Shown here: positions 46,247-56,516 of the stretch, piece by piece
How the letters are laid out: each line of letters opens with the position of its first letter
How positions within the stretch are numbered: the first letter of the stretch is position 1
Assembly (NCBI RefSeq): GCF_947179165.1
Contig: NC_077242.1
Coordinates: 27,476,097-27,540,096, forward strand
DNA length: 64,000 bases
Reading direction: 5' to 3'
From: Solanum dulcamara
Taxonomy: Eukaryota > Streptophyta > Magnoliopsida > Solanales > Solanaceae
Translations under genes and position numbers: made by a program
Notes under the pieces: generated by a model
Seen by the model: the letters and a program-made list of their open reading frames with translations, nothing else
What the model was told of the DNA's origin: nothing
The model's database searches: none

Positions 46247-46880
46247 AGAAGGGATTATGGTTGATCTTAAAAAACCTGAGGCAGTTAAGAATTGGCCTAG
46301 ACATTTGTCTCCTTTAGATCTTAGGAAGTTTTTGGGTTTAGCCAGTTACTATAGAAGGTTCGTGGAAGGTTTTTCATCAATTTCTTCGCCTTTGACCAAA
46401 TTGACCCAAAAGAAAATAAAATTCCAATGGTCAGAAGTTTGTGAGAAGAGTTTCCAAGAGTTGAAAGATCAACTTATTACCGCTCCTATTTTGACTTTAC
46501 CGGAAGGGTCCGAAGGTTTTGTTGAGTATTGTGATGCCTCAAAGATTGGACTTGATTGCGTGTTGATGCAACATGGTAAGGTGATAGTCTATGCTTCTAG
46601 GTAAGTTAAGGTGCATGAAAGAAACTATCCAACTTATAACTTGGAACAAGCAGAGATTGTGTTTGCTTTGAAGATTTGGAGATACTATCTTTATGGTGTC
46701 CATGTGGATGTTTGCACTGATCATAAGAGCTTGCAATAAGTGTTTAAGTAAAAAAGACTTGAACCTTCGACAAAAGAGGTGGCTTTAATTATTGAAGTAC
46801 TATGATATGAGTGTGTTGTACCATCTGGATAAGACTAATATTGTTGCCGATGCTCTTAGTTGGTTGTCCATGAATAGTGT
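46247..46880 (+). pseudogene. RT end and RNase H of element G
   Basis: Resumes with GIMVDLKKPEAVKNW, then the connection (YYRRFVEGFSS) and YCDASKIGLD (first catalytic Asp). After a stop come [13 protein letters not shown] (Glu) and CTDHKSLQ (Asp), then VADALS (Asp near 46855). All four RNase H acidic residues remain readable but are separated by stops. Confidence 0.8.
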
Positions 46881-47763
46881 TGCTTATGTTGAAGTGGGAA
46901 AGAAAGAATTGGTTAAGGATGTGCATAGATTGGCTGGTTTAGGTGCTCGTTTGGTTAATTCTAATGACGGTGGTGTTCTTGTTTGTAATGGATCAAAATC
47001 ATATTTAGTGGCTAACATTAAGGCTAAGCAAGATAATGATCCGATGTTGGTTGAATTGAAGAAGTTGGTTGCCGAAACAACTATTGAGGCTTTCTCCCAA
47101 GGGGGAGATGATGTATTTCATTATCAAGGTCATTTGTGTGGCTAATGAGGATTGTCTAAAGGAATTGATATTGCATGATGCCCATAGTTCTTGGTATTCC
47201 ATTCATATGGAATCCACCAAAATATATCGTGATTTGAGAAAAGTGTATTGGTGGAGTGGCATGAAGAAGGACATAGCGAAATTTGTGGCAAAGTGTCCTA
47301 ATTGTGAACAAGTAAAAGTTGAGCATCAAAAATTGAGAGGTTTGGCTCAAGATATTGAGATTACTATTTAGAAGTAGGAAGATGTGAATATGAACTTTGT
47401 GACGTGTTTTTCTTGTACTAAGAAACAACATGATTCTATTTGGATTGTTGTGGATCAAATGACTAAATCAACATATTTTCTATCGGTTAAGACTTTTTAT
47501 AGCGCCGAAGATTATGCTAAATTGTATATTCATGAGTTGGTAAGTCTTCATGGTGTCCCCATTTCTATTATATTGGATCGAGGTACTCAATTCACCTCAT
47601 ATTTTTAGAAGTCATTCAAAAAAGGTCTTGGTACAAAAGTCAAGTAAAGTACCATTTTCCACCCTCAAACCAATGGTCAAGCCAAAAGAACAATTCAAAT
47701 GTTGGAGGAAATATTGAGGGCATGTGTCATTGATTTCAAAGGAAATTGGGATGAGTATCTACT
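46881..47763 (+). pseudogene. int: Integrase of element G, first part
   Basis: Holds the zinc-binding HMEST...CPNCEQVK segment, the first Asp context VVDQMTKS, and LDRGTQFTS with the second Asp. The catalytic Glu codon reads AAA (Lys, 47684-47686) in GQAKRT. Cut at 47763 by element H; it continues at 59271. Confidence 0.8.
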
Positions 47764-47827
47764 TATAAGGACCTGGAAGTTGGAACCTTAGGACAAAGGA
47801 GAGATCTCAACAAATGGAACCAATCCC

Positions 47828-48195
47828 AGGTCTACGACTTCTTTTATGGATCGTAGTCATTTCTATGACTCGTAGGAATGAGTCATAGAGTGGGTCCTTG
47901 ATATAGTGTAGGACAATTCTCAGGAAAGACCATACAACTTAACATGATGAGTCGTAGGCCTGTCAATGAGTCATTACATGGAGTCGTAACAAAAATTTAG
48001 AGACTCCTAAATTTGCAGGTTTTCAAAACCTACAAGACGAATGGGTCTACAACCCGTAAAGTCTTTGAAGAGTCATAATTATGGCTCATAGGAAAAGATT
48101 AGAGGCCCCAAATTTCAGGGTCTACTCAGACCTGAAACTCAACTCAAGTCTATGATTCGTAGACATGAGGACGAATTGTAGAACCCATTTTATAG
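47828..48195. promoter_or_regulatory. CTACGACTCGTAG palindrome cluster, LTR H1 U3
   Basis: Copies include CTACGACTTC, ATGGATCGTAG, CTATGACTCGTAGG, GAGTCATAG, GATGAGTCGTAGG, GAGTCGTAAC, CTACAACCCGTAA, ATGGCTCATAGG, CTATGATTCGTAG and GACGAATTGTAG. Same word as in element G. Confidence 0.6.
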
Positions 48196-48444
48196 GGTCA
48201 AATTTTGAAATTTAATGAAGGGTATAAGGGTATTTTTCCAAGTTCGATTTAATGAACCTAGACACTATTATGGACAATTTAAAGACTATAAACACCCACT
48301 CCTTCAAATTTCCCTCCTATTCTAAATCATTCTCCTAAAATTCTCCAAGGCAAGGCTAAGGAATTCTCTCAAGGTTCTTCTCCATATTCCAAGCTAGGGT
48401 TTCAAGAGCAATCAGTTTCTTCTTCCATTTCAAGTTGATTTCAC

Positions 48445-48487
48445 AAGGTATATAGGGATTTATCCATGGGTTCCTTCTACCCATGGA
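48445..48487 (+). promoter_or_regulatory. Splice donor and hairpin, LTR H1
   Basis: AAG|GTATAT (intron from 48448), then stem TCCATGGGT (48463-48471), a 7-nt loop, and ACCCATGGA (48479-48487), a perfect 9-bp stem. Confidence 0.55.
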
Positions 48488-49896
48488 ATCCAAATGTTTT
48501 CTACAAATATCTCCTTAAATTTTATCGGGTTCTAACCCTAGTTTTGATGACTTGCATTAGGTTGTTTTAATTTCATTTTTAATTGTTATCAATGATCATT
48601 GTAAGCATGTTTTTACATTAATTATATAAATTAAAGTTGAATTATGAATTTCCATGCATAAAGTATTTCAATCATGATTAAGAAGATTCGAAGATGAGTT
48701 ACATGAATTTTGATTATGACGTTCTATGATTTTCAAAGAAAGTTTTATGAATGAAGTTGAGATTTATGATTGAATGATGAAAATTATAAAGATGATCAAT
48801 AATGATCCAAGAAAGTTATTATGGTGTGATAAGTACAATTATCACACAATCATGTTTAGATGGTGATAAGGAAAATTCTCACCAAAATTTATGGATTGTT
48901 ATGAATCATTAAAGGTAATAAGCTAGTCTAATGATTAATTTTATGATGAAGTTAATGATGATGCTTCTATGTTTTAATGAATTCCGTTAGGATATTGACT
49001 AAGCACCAAGAGGACTTGTAGGTGATGTTTGATCCGATAAGATAGTTAGTTACCCAAGGAAATCCTAATAGCAACCTAAAGTCCCAAACTACGCTACCCC
49101 TGTAGGTTGCCTTTATGGCCTAGCTAGTGGATCCACATATAGCTCTTGAAGTTAAAGTTGTTTTCACGGAGTCTACCTTGGCAAGTAACCCCTCTCTTCT
49201 CGATGTAGGAGTTATATCAGATTTCATGTTATAGCTAGCATTGTCTTAAGATGTCGGTTAACGATCTTATCTCACACAAGCTATATGCAAAGATGTACGT
49301 TTTACTATGAAGTTTTATGTTGTATTGACCATAAGTTTTCATATACTCTCAAATGCTTTTAAGCTTTATTCATTTTCATTATGATTGGTCATGCATCCTA
49401 TGCCATATTGCTCATGTTATATTCCTTGTTCATGCATATCTCATATACTTAGTACCTTATATATACCAACGCATATTTGCCTACATTGTATCATAATGTG
49501 GGGGATGATGAACACTTTCACCCTATTTATGGCTAAAGTTTACTTAACACTCTTAAGTTTTCATTGTTGAGTCCTCATTTATCTAGGATGATATTTTCTT
49601 TTATGTTGATTACTTTGACTTTCTTCTATAATTTGGGTAAGCTAGGAGCTTGTTTTAAGCCCCCATCAAGTGTAAACTTACAGGTATGTTTAGACGATTA
49701 AATATGTGTAACCTATTTTGGACATTAGTTAAGGTTGCTTTCTCTTTTGACATCTATGTTGAGTTATTTCTTCCACATATTTCATATGTTTAATTGCCTT
49801 ATATATGTTATTTATGCGAAGATGGCTTGGTTGGAATCCCTCGGGTTCCCGATTGTCGTGTCACGTCTAGGCCTTAGGCCCGAGTTATGGAAAACT

Positions 49897-49908
49897 TGGT
49901 ATTAGAAC
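49897..49908 (+). other. PBS of element H, tRNA-Met type
   Basis: TGGTATTAGAAC, two transitions from TGGTATCAGAGC. Confidence 0.8.
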
Positions 49909-50110
49909 ACAAGGTTTAGGAGTTTCCTAGAAAGTCAAACATGCTGCATTAAGTAGAGTCTTTTTCATTGGTGTGAAGCATGCCACACCTATGAATAGGA
50001 GGCTATAAAGCGTCTTAGGAAAATATCACTTCTTTCATGATCTATGTCATGTGGTAGAGTGGTACTCTAATTTTTTCCCTCTAACACTTATTCTTTGATA
50101 TTTTCAGAAA
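49909..50110 (+). promoter_or_regulatory. Leader and splice acceptor of element H
   Basis: CTCTAACACTTATTC (branch-point-like CTAAC) is followed by TTTGATATTTTCAG, with AG at 50106-50107. The gag ATG at 50111 follows three A residues. The predicted intron 48448-50107 is about 1.66 kb and contains the PBS. Confidence 0.55.
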
Positions 50111-51290
50111 ATGCCTTCATGAAGATACCTCCGCTCGAAGGAATGTGGTAAAAGAGGAACAAAAAGCTTCGAATGACCCCTTGAATGACCAAGCAACTAA
50201 TGCAGAGTTCCAAGTGGCCTTTAAAGTACTTGCTCAAGCCATAACGACATAAGATAATCGTGAGGTTGTTGCTCCCATAAACCCAAGTATGGGTATGATG
50301 GCAACAAGGGTTCATGACTTCATAAGGATGAATCCTCTAGGGTTTTGGTATTCTAAGGTGGAACAAGATCCACAAGAGTCTATTGTTAACATTCACAAGA
50401 TTGTGGAGATTATGGAGATTAGCCCGGTAGAGAGGTCGAAGTTGGGTACTTATCAATTAAAGGGTGTTGCTAGAATTTGGGTTTATCAATGGAAGAGTGA
50501 GAGACCTAGAGGGGCAGATACCGTGACTTGGTAAGAGTTTAAAGGAGTGTTTCTTGACCACTTTTTTTATTAGAGTTTCGGGAGGCCAAAATTTAAGAGT
50601 TCACCAATCTTAAGCAAGGAGGTATGACTGTGAGAAATTATGCCCTCAAGTTCACTACATTGTCAAAGTATGCCTCATTCATGGTTGCCGACCCAAGAGC
50701 TCGTATGAGCAAGTTCGTATTAGCTGTATCAGATTTGGTTTTTAAGGAATGTAAGAAAGCCATGAAGATTCAGGAAATAGACATCTCTAGACTTATGACC
50801 CATGTGTAGAAAATAAAGGGTGAGAAGATAAGGGAGAAAACTAGGGAGTCAAAGAGGGCAAGGACCGATGGTGGTGACTCCTCTCACGCTAGGTCTGGAA
50901 GTAGTGGGCGTCCTTATTTTCGCCAAAGGTATTCCGGTCAAGGTTCTTCAAATGCTACTACTCCAAGACTTGACAAAGATAGGGTTCCCAACCCTAAACC
51001 TCAAAGAGGTTCCCTAATTGGCCAAGTGACCCTCTCATACAAGAAGTGTGGGAAGCACCACAAGGGAGTGTGTCTAGCAGGTTTGAATGTGTGTTATCAA
51101 TGCAAAATATTGGGTCATCATGAAAAGGTGTGTAGGGTTAATTATGTCCATCCTCAAAGCCAAGTTGCTCATAGAGGAAAAGTGCAACAAGGTTCCCAAG
51201 TGCAACTAAAAGATGGTCAACACAATAATTAATTTTATGCTCTTCATGGTAGGCAAAATATGGAGAAGACTCCTGATGTTGTTACCAGTA
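50111..51290 (+). pseudogene. gag: gag of element H
   Basis: The ATG at 50111 keeps its MPS start, then shifts. From 50289 the capsid-like domain reads RVHDFIRMNPLGF, LGTYQLKGVARIW and NYALKFTTLSKYASFMVAD. The frame 51026-51232 carries CKKC-type residues and an intact zinc knuckle CYQCKILGHHEKVC. Stops interrupt the chain about every 60-80 codons. Confidence 0.82.
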
Positions 51291-52540
51291 TGTTACAGGT
51301 CTTTCACTATGATGGTAATGCCTTACTTGATCCGAGTTCAAATTTGTGTTTTGTTACTCCTTATGTGTCCATGATATTTGATGTTAGCTCCGAAATATTA
51401 TTAGATCCTTTTCCATTTATACTCTCGTAGGTGAGTCGATTGTGGCTAAAAGAGCCTATAGAAATTATCCAATTTTGATTTTTCATAAATTTACTCTATG
51501 TGATCTAGTTAAGCTTGATATGACCAATTTTGATGATATCCTTGGTATGGATTGGCTATATTCATGTTATGCTTCTATTGATTATAGAACCTGAGTGGTT
51601 AAGTTTTAGTTTCCAAATGATCCGGTCCTAGAATGAAGGGTGGTAATTTCATGTTTAAGGGTTAATTCATTTTGTGACTTAAAGCTTGGAAATGATTTTC
51701 AAAGGTTGCATCTACCATCTTGTGAGGATTAGGGATACTAATTTAAAATTCCCTACTCTAGAGTCGGTCCCTATTGTTAATGAGATTCCAAATGTATTTT
51801 CCAATGATCTACTCGGTATTCCTCCTGAAAGAGAAATTGACTTTGACATAGATCTCCTTGTCGATATCCAACCTATTTCCATTTCTCCTTACCAAATGGC
51901 TCTGGCAAAACTAAAAGAGTTGAAAGACCAATTAAAAGACTTGTTAGACAAAGGTTTCATTAGACCAATTATATCCCCATAGAGTGCTCCCATTTGTTTG
52001 TTAGAAATAAGGATGTCTCACTTCATATATGTATTGACTATCGGCAATTGAATAAAGTAACTATCAAGAATAAATACTTAATTCTGAGTATAGATGATTT
52101 ATTTGACCAACTACAGGGAGCATGTTACTTTTCTAAGATTGACCTCCGATCCAGCTATCACCAATTAAGGGTGAGGGAGTGTGATATTCCCAAGACGACA
52201 TTTTGAACAAAGTATGACTATTATGAATTCTTAGTTATGTCGTTTAGATTGACAAATGCCCCCATGACATTCATTGACTTGATGAATAGGGTGCTCAAGC
52301 AATATTTGGATATGTTGTAATTGTGTATATTGATAACATTTTGGTTTACTCTCGAAATGAGGAGGAGCATGCCAATCATTTTAGGATTATATTGCAAACT
52401 CTAAGGAACAATCAATTATTCGCCAAATTTAATAAGTGTGAGTTTTGGCTAAGGGAGGTTGCTTTTTTTAGTCACATTGTGTCCGGTAAAGGGATTATGG
52501 TTGATCCTAAAAAAACTGAGGCGGTTAAGAATTAGCCTAC
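51291..52540 (+). pseudogene. Protease and RT of element H
   Basis: Protease: LLDPSSNLCFVTP near 51325, where the expected DPG is [23 protein letters not shown] (51900), [21 protein letters not shown] (motif A Asp intact). The catalytic pair reads YIDN: the second Asp is Asn (codon 52335-52337), which alone would abolish polymerase activity. Confidence 0.82.
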
Positions 52541-53110
52541 ACCATTGTCGCCTTCAGATATTATAGGTTTCTTGGGCCTAGATGGATATTATAAAAGATT
52601 TGTGGAAGAATTTTCATCGATCTCTTCACCTTTGACTAAGTTGACTCAAAAGAAAGTGAAGTTCCAATGGTCGGAAGCTTGTGAGAAGAGTTTTCAAGAG
52701 TTGTAGGATCGTCTTACTAGCACTCCTATTTTGACCTTACCAGAAGAGTCTAATGGTTTCATTGAGTATTGTGATGCCTCAAAGATTGGTCTTGGTTATT
52801 TTTTGATGCAACATGGTAAAGTAATAGCCTATGCTTCTAGGCAAATTAAGGTGCATAAAAGAAATTATCCAACTCATAATTCGGAGTTAGCGGCCTTTGT
52901 ATTTTACATGAATATATGAAGGCACTATCTTTGTGGTATCCATGTAGATGTGTTCACTTATCACAAGAGTCAAAGATATGTATTTAAGAAAAGGAAATTG
53001 AACCTTCGGCAAAGAAAATGACTTGAATTGTTGAAAGACTATGATATGAGTATATTGTACCATCCGAGTAAGACTAATGTGGCCGCCGATGCACTAAGTA
53101 GATTGTTCAT
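52541..53110 (+). pseudogene. RNase H of element H
   Basis: YCDASKIGLG keeps the first Asp. NSELAAFVF keeps Glu. FTYHKSQRY has Tyr for the third Asp (near 52960). AADALSR keeps the fourth. Stops at 52919 and 53021. Confidence 0.8.
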
Positions 53111-54649
53111 TAATAGTGTTGCACATGTTGAGCAAGATAATAAGGAATTAGTTAAGGATGTGCATAGATTAGCTCGTTTAGGTGTTCGTTTGGTTGATTC
53201 CAAAGATGGAGGTATTCTTATTCAAAATGGTTCGGAATCGTCTCTTGTAGTATATTTCAAGTCTAAGCAAGATAATGATCCAGTGATAGTAGAATTGAAG
53301 AAGTCAGTTGCCAAAAAATCCATTGAAACTTTCTCCAAAGGGAGAGATGGTGTGCTTCGTTATCAAGGTTGGTTGTATGTACCTAATGTTGATGGTTTGA
53401 GAGAACTGATATTAGAAGAGGACCATAGTTCACTGTATTTAATTCATTCAGGATCCACCAAGATGTATTGTGATTTGAGAGAGGTGTATTGGTGGAATGG
53501 TATGAAAAAAGACATAGCAGAATATGTGGCAAGGTGTCTTAATTATCAGTAAATTAAAGTTGAGTATCAAAAATCGGGAAGTTTAGCTCAATACATTGAG
53601 ATTCCTACTTGGAAGTGGTAAGATGTGAATACATACTTTGTAATGAGTTTGCCTTGGACTAAGAAACAACATGATTATATTTGGGTTGTTGTAGATCGAA
53701 TGACTAAGTTGACTCATTTTCTACTGATTATGACTTCTAAAAGTGCTGAGGATTACGCTAAATTATATGTTCATGAGTTGGTAATACTGCATGATGTTCC
53801 CTTGTCTAATATATTAGATCGAGGTACTCAATTCACTTTGTATTTTTGAAAGTCATTTCAAAAAGATCTTGGTAAAAAAAATGAGGCTAAGTACCGCATT
53901 CCACCCTCAAACAGATGGTCAAGCCAAAAGAACGATTCACACTTTAGAGGATATATTAAGGGCATTTGCTATTGATTTTAAAAGGAGTTGGGATGAACAC
54001 CTACCGTTGATTGAGTTTGCCTACAACAATAGTTATCACTCTTGCATCCAAATGACTCCTTTTGAAGCATTGTATGGAAGAAAATACAGGTCCCTAGTTG
54101 GATGGTTTGAAGTAGGTGAGATGGCGTTGATTGGTCCCTTTGGTGATAGATTCTATGGAAAAGGTGAGTCTCATAAGGGGGGGATTGAAGACGACTCAAA
54201 GTCGTCAAAAGTCCCATTCGAATGCTAGGAAAATGGAGCTTGAGTTTGAGGTGGATGATTGGGTCTATTTGAAGGTTTCACCCATGAAGGGTGTAATGCA
54301 TTTTGGTAAGAAAGGGAAATTGAGTCCTAAATACATTGGAACTTATAAGATATTAAGGTGTATTGGCAAGGTGGCTTATGAGTTAGATTTGCCATTTGAG
54401 TTGACTATGGTTCACCCGGTGTTTCATATATCTATGTTAAGAAAGTTTATGGGTGATCCAAATTCCATTATACCATTGGAAGATGTGAGTATTGAGGAGA
54501 ATTTGACTTATGTGGAGGTTCCACTGGAAATCTTAGACTGGCAAGTAAAGAAGCTAAGAAACAAAGAGGTTGTGTCAGTCAATGTATTGTGGAGAAATCA
54601 ACAAGTAGAGAGTACTACTTGGAAAGCGGAGGTAGATATGATAAAATAA
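53111..54649 (+). pseudogene. int: Integrase and chromodomain of element H
   Basis: The frame 53028-53552 (174 codons) carries the zinc-binding segment ending CLNY, so the last ligand Cys is Tyr. DDE core: VVVDRMTK and ILDRGTQF keep both Asp; the Glu codon is AAA (Lys, 53926-53928). It lies exactly 36 residues after the second Asp once the shift near 53870 is allowed. The 172-codon frame 54131-54649 covers the C-terminal domain (GVMHFGKKGKLSP) and the chromodomain (ILDWQVKKLRNKEV, VLWRNQQVESTTWKAE). Confidence 0.82.
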
Positions 54650-54884
54650 TGCCCGCATCTCTTTCCTTCTACTCAGGCCTCGATTAAACTCCTACATATT
54701 CAGTTCCTCCTATGTCATTCATATGCATGCATGTTCATGAAGCTTAATTTTAAGACATATTTTATGTTAAGTTTGAAATCTCATGTTCTTTGCATTTTAA
54801 GGTATCATTGTTTTCATGTTGAATTGCTATATTCTTTCTGTGTCTTTTCTACGCTAGTTGAATCTCATTCGAGGATGAATGTTC
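54650..54884 (+). other. 3' untranslated internal region of element H
   Basis: About 235 bp between the end of the chromodomain frame and the PPT, with no coding sequence. A homologous stretch follows the chromodomain of element G (59956-60185). Confidence 0.6.
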
Positions 54885-54899
54885 CCAAAGGGGATATAT
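54885..54899 (+). other. PPT of element H
   Basis: CCAAAGGGGATATAT directly before the LTR start at 54900. Confidence 0.85.
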
Positions 54900-56516
54900 T
54901 ATAAGGCCTCGAAAATTGGAAAGTTAGGACAAATGAGAGATCTCAAGAAATGGAACTAATCCAAGGTCTACAACTACTTCTACAGATCATAGTCATTTCT
55001 ACAACTCATACGAATGAGTCGTAGAGTGGGTCCTTGATCCAGTATAGGAAAATTCCTAGGACAGACCTTACGACTCAACAGGATGATTCATAGGCCTGTC
55101 AATGATTCATCACATGGAGTCGTAACAAAACTTCAAAGATTTCTAAATTTGCAGGTTTTCAAGACCTGTATGACTAATGGGTCTACAATTTATAGGAAAA
55201 GATCAGAGGCCCCAAATCTTAGGGTCTCCTCAGATCTGCAGCACAACTCAAGTTTATGATTCGTAGACTTGAGGACGAATCATAGAACCTATTTTGTAGG
55301 GTCAAGTGTGGGAATTTAATGAAGGGTTTAAGGGTCTTTTTTCAAGTTCGGTTCAATGAACCTAGACACTATTATGGCCAAGTTCAAGCCTATAACACCC
55401 ATTCCGTCAAATTTCCCTCGTATTTGAAATCATTCTCCTAAATTCTCTAAGGCAAGCCTAAGGAATTCTCTCAAGGTTCTTCTCCGAATTCCAAGGTAGG
55501 ATTTCAAGAGAAATCAATTTCTTCATCAATTTTGGATTGATTTTATCAATGTATGTGGGGATTGATCCATGGGTTCCTTCCACCCATGGATTCCCAATGT
55601 TCTCTTCAAAGATCTCCTTAAATTTTATTAGGTTCTAACCCTAGTTTTGATGAATTGCATTGGGCTATTTTAATTTTATTTTTAATTGTTATCAATGATC
55701 ATTCTAAGTATATTTTAACATTAATTGTATGAATTCAAGTTGAATTATGAATTCCTATGCATTAAGCCACTTCAATCATGATTAAGAAGATTCAAAGATG
55801 AATTACATGGATTTTGATTATGAAGTTTTATGAATTTCAAAGAAAGTTTTGTGAATGAAGTTGAAATTTATGATTGAATAATGAAATTTATATGATGATC
55901 AATATAATTATTATGGTGTGATAAGTACAATTTCATACAATCATATTTAGATGGTTAAAGGACAATTCTCACCAAAGTTTATGGATTGTTATGAATCATT
56001 AAAGGTAATGAGCTACTCTAATAATTACTTTCATGATGAAGTTAATGATGATGCTTCTATGTTTTAATGAATTCTGTTGGGATATTGACTAAGAACCTAG
56101 AGGACTCGTAGGTGGGGTTCGGTCCAGTAACATAGTTAGTTACCCAAGGGAATCCTAGTAGTAACCTAAAGTCCCAAACTAGGTTGCCTCTTAGATTTCC
56201 TTTATGACCTAGCTAGTAGATCCACATATAGCTCTTAAAGTTCAAGTTGTTCTCATGGAGTCTACCTTGGAAAGTAGCCTCTCTCTTCTCGATGTGGGAG
56301 TTACATCAGATTCTATGTTATAGCTCACATAGTTTTAAGAAGTCGGTTAAAGGTCTTATCCCACACAAGTTATATGGAAAGATATATGTTTTACTATAAA
56401 ATTTTATGATGTATTGACCATAAGTTTTCATATGCTTTCAAATGATTTTAAGATTCATTTATGTTCACTATGATTGGTTATGCATCCTATGCTGTATTGC
56501 TCATGTTCTATTCCTT
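54900..56516 (+). repeat. 3' LTR of element H, first part
   Basis: Starts TATAAGGCCTCG. Contains the palindrome cluster (54965-55290), box AATGAACCTAGACACTATTA at 55365, TATAACAC at 55391, donor position with the last exon base changed (AAT|GTATGT, 55548-55556), and a perfect 10-bp hairpin: ATCCATGGGT at 55565-55574, ACCCATGGAT at 55582-55591. Cut by solo LTR J. Confidence 0.88.
54965..55290. promoter_or_regulatory. CTACGACTCGTAG palindrome cluster, LTR H2 U3
   Basis: Decayed copies such as CTACAACTAC, ACAGATCATAG, CTACAACTCATAC, GAGTCGTAG, ACGACTCAACAGG, TGATTCATAGG, TATGATTCGTAG and GACGAATCATAG. Confidence 0.55.

Larger units (their letters stand above)
47764..49892 (+). repeat. 5' LTR of element H
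   Basis: Matches the 3' LTR (54900-56516 plus 58804-59270). Conserved box AATGAACCTAGACACTATTA at 48251, TATAAACA at 48287-48294, donor AAG|GTATAT at 48445-48453. The end (TATGGAA) abuts the PBS. About 13 differences from the 3' LTR in the first 78 bp by eye. Confidence 0.88.
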
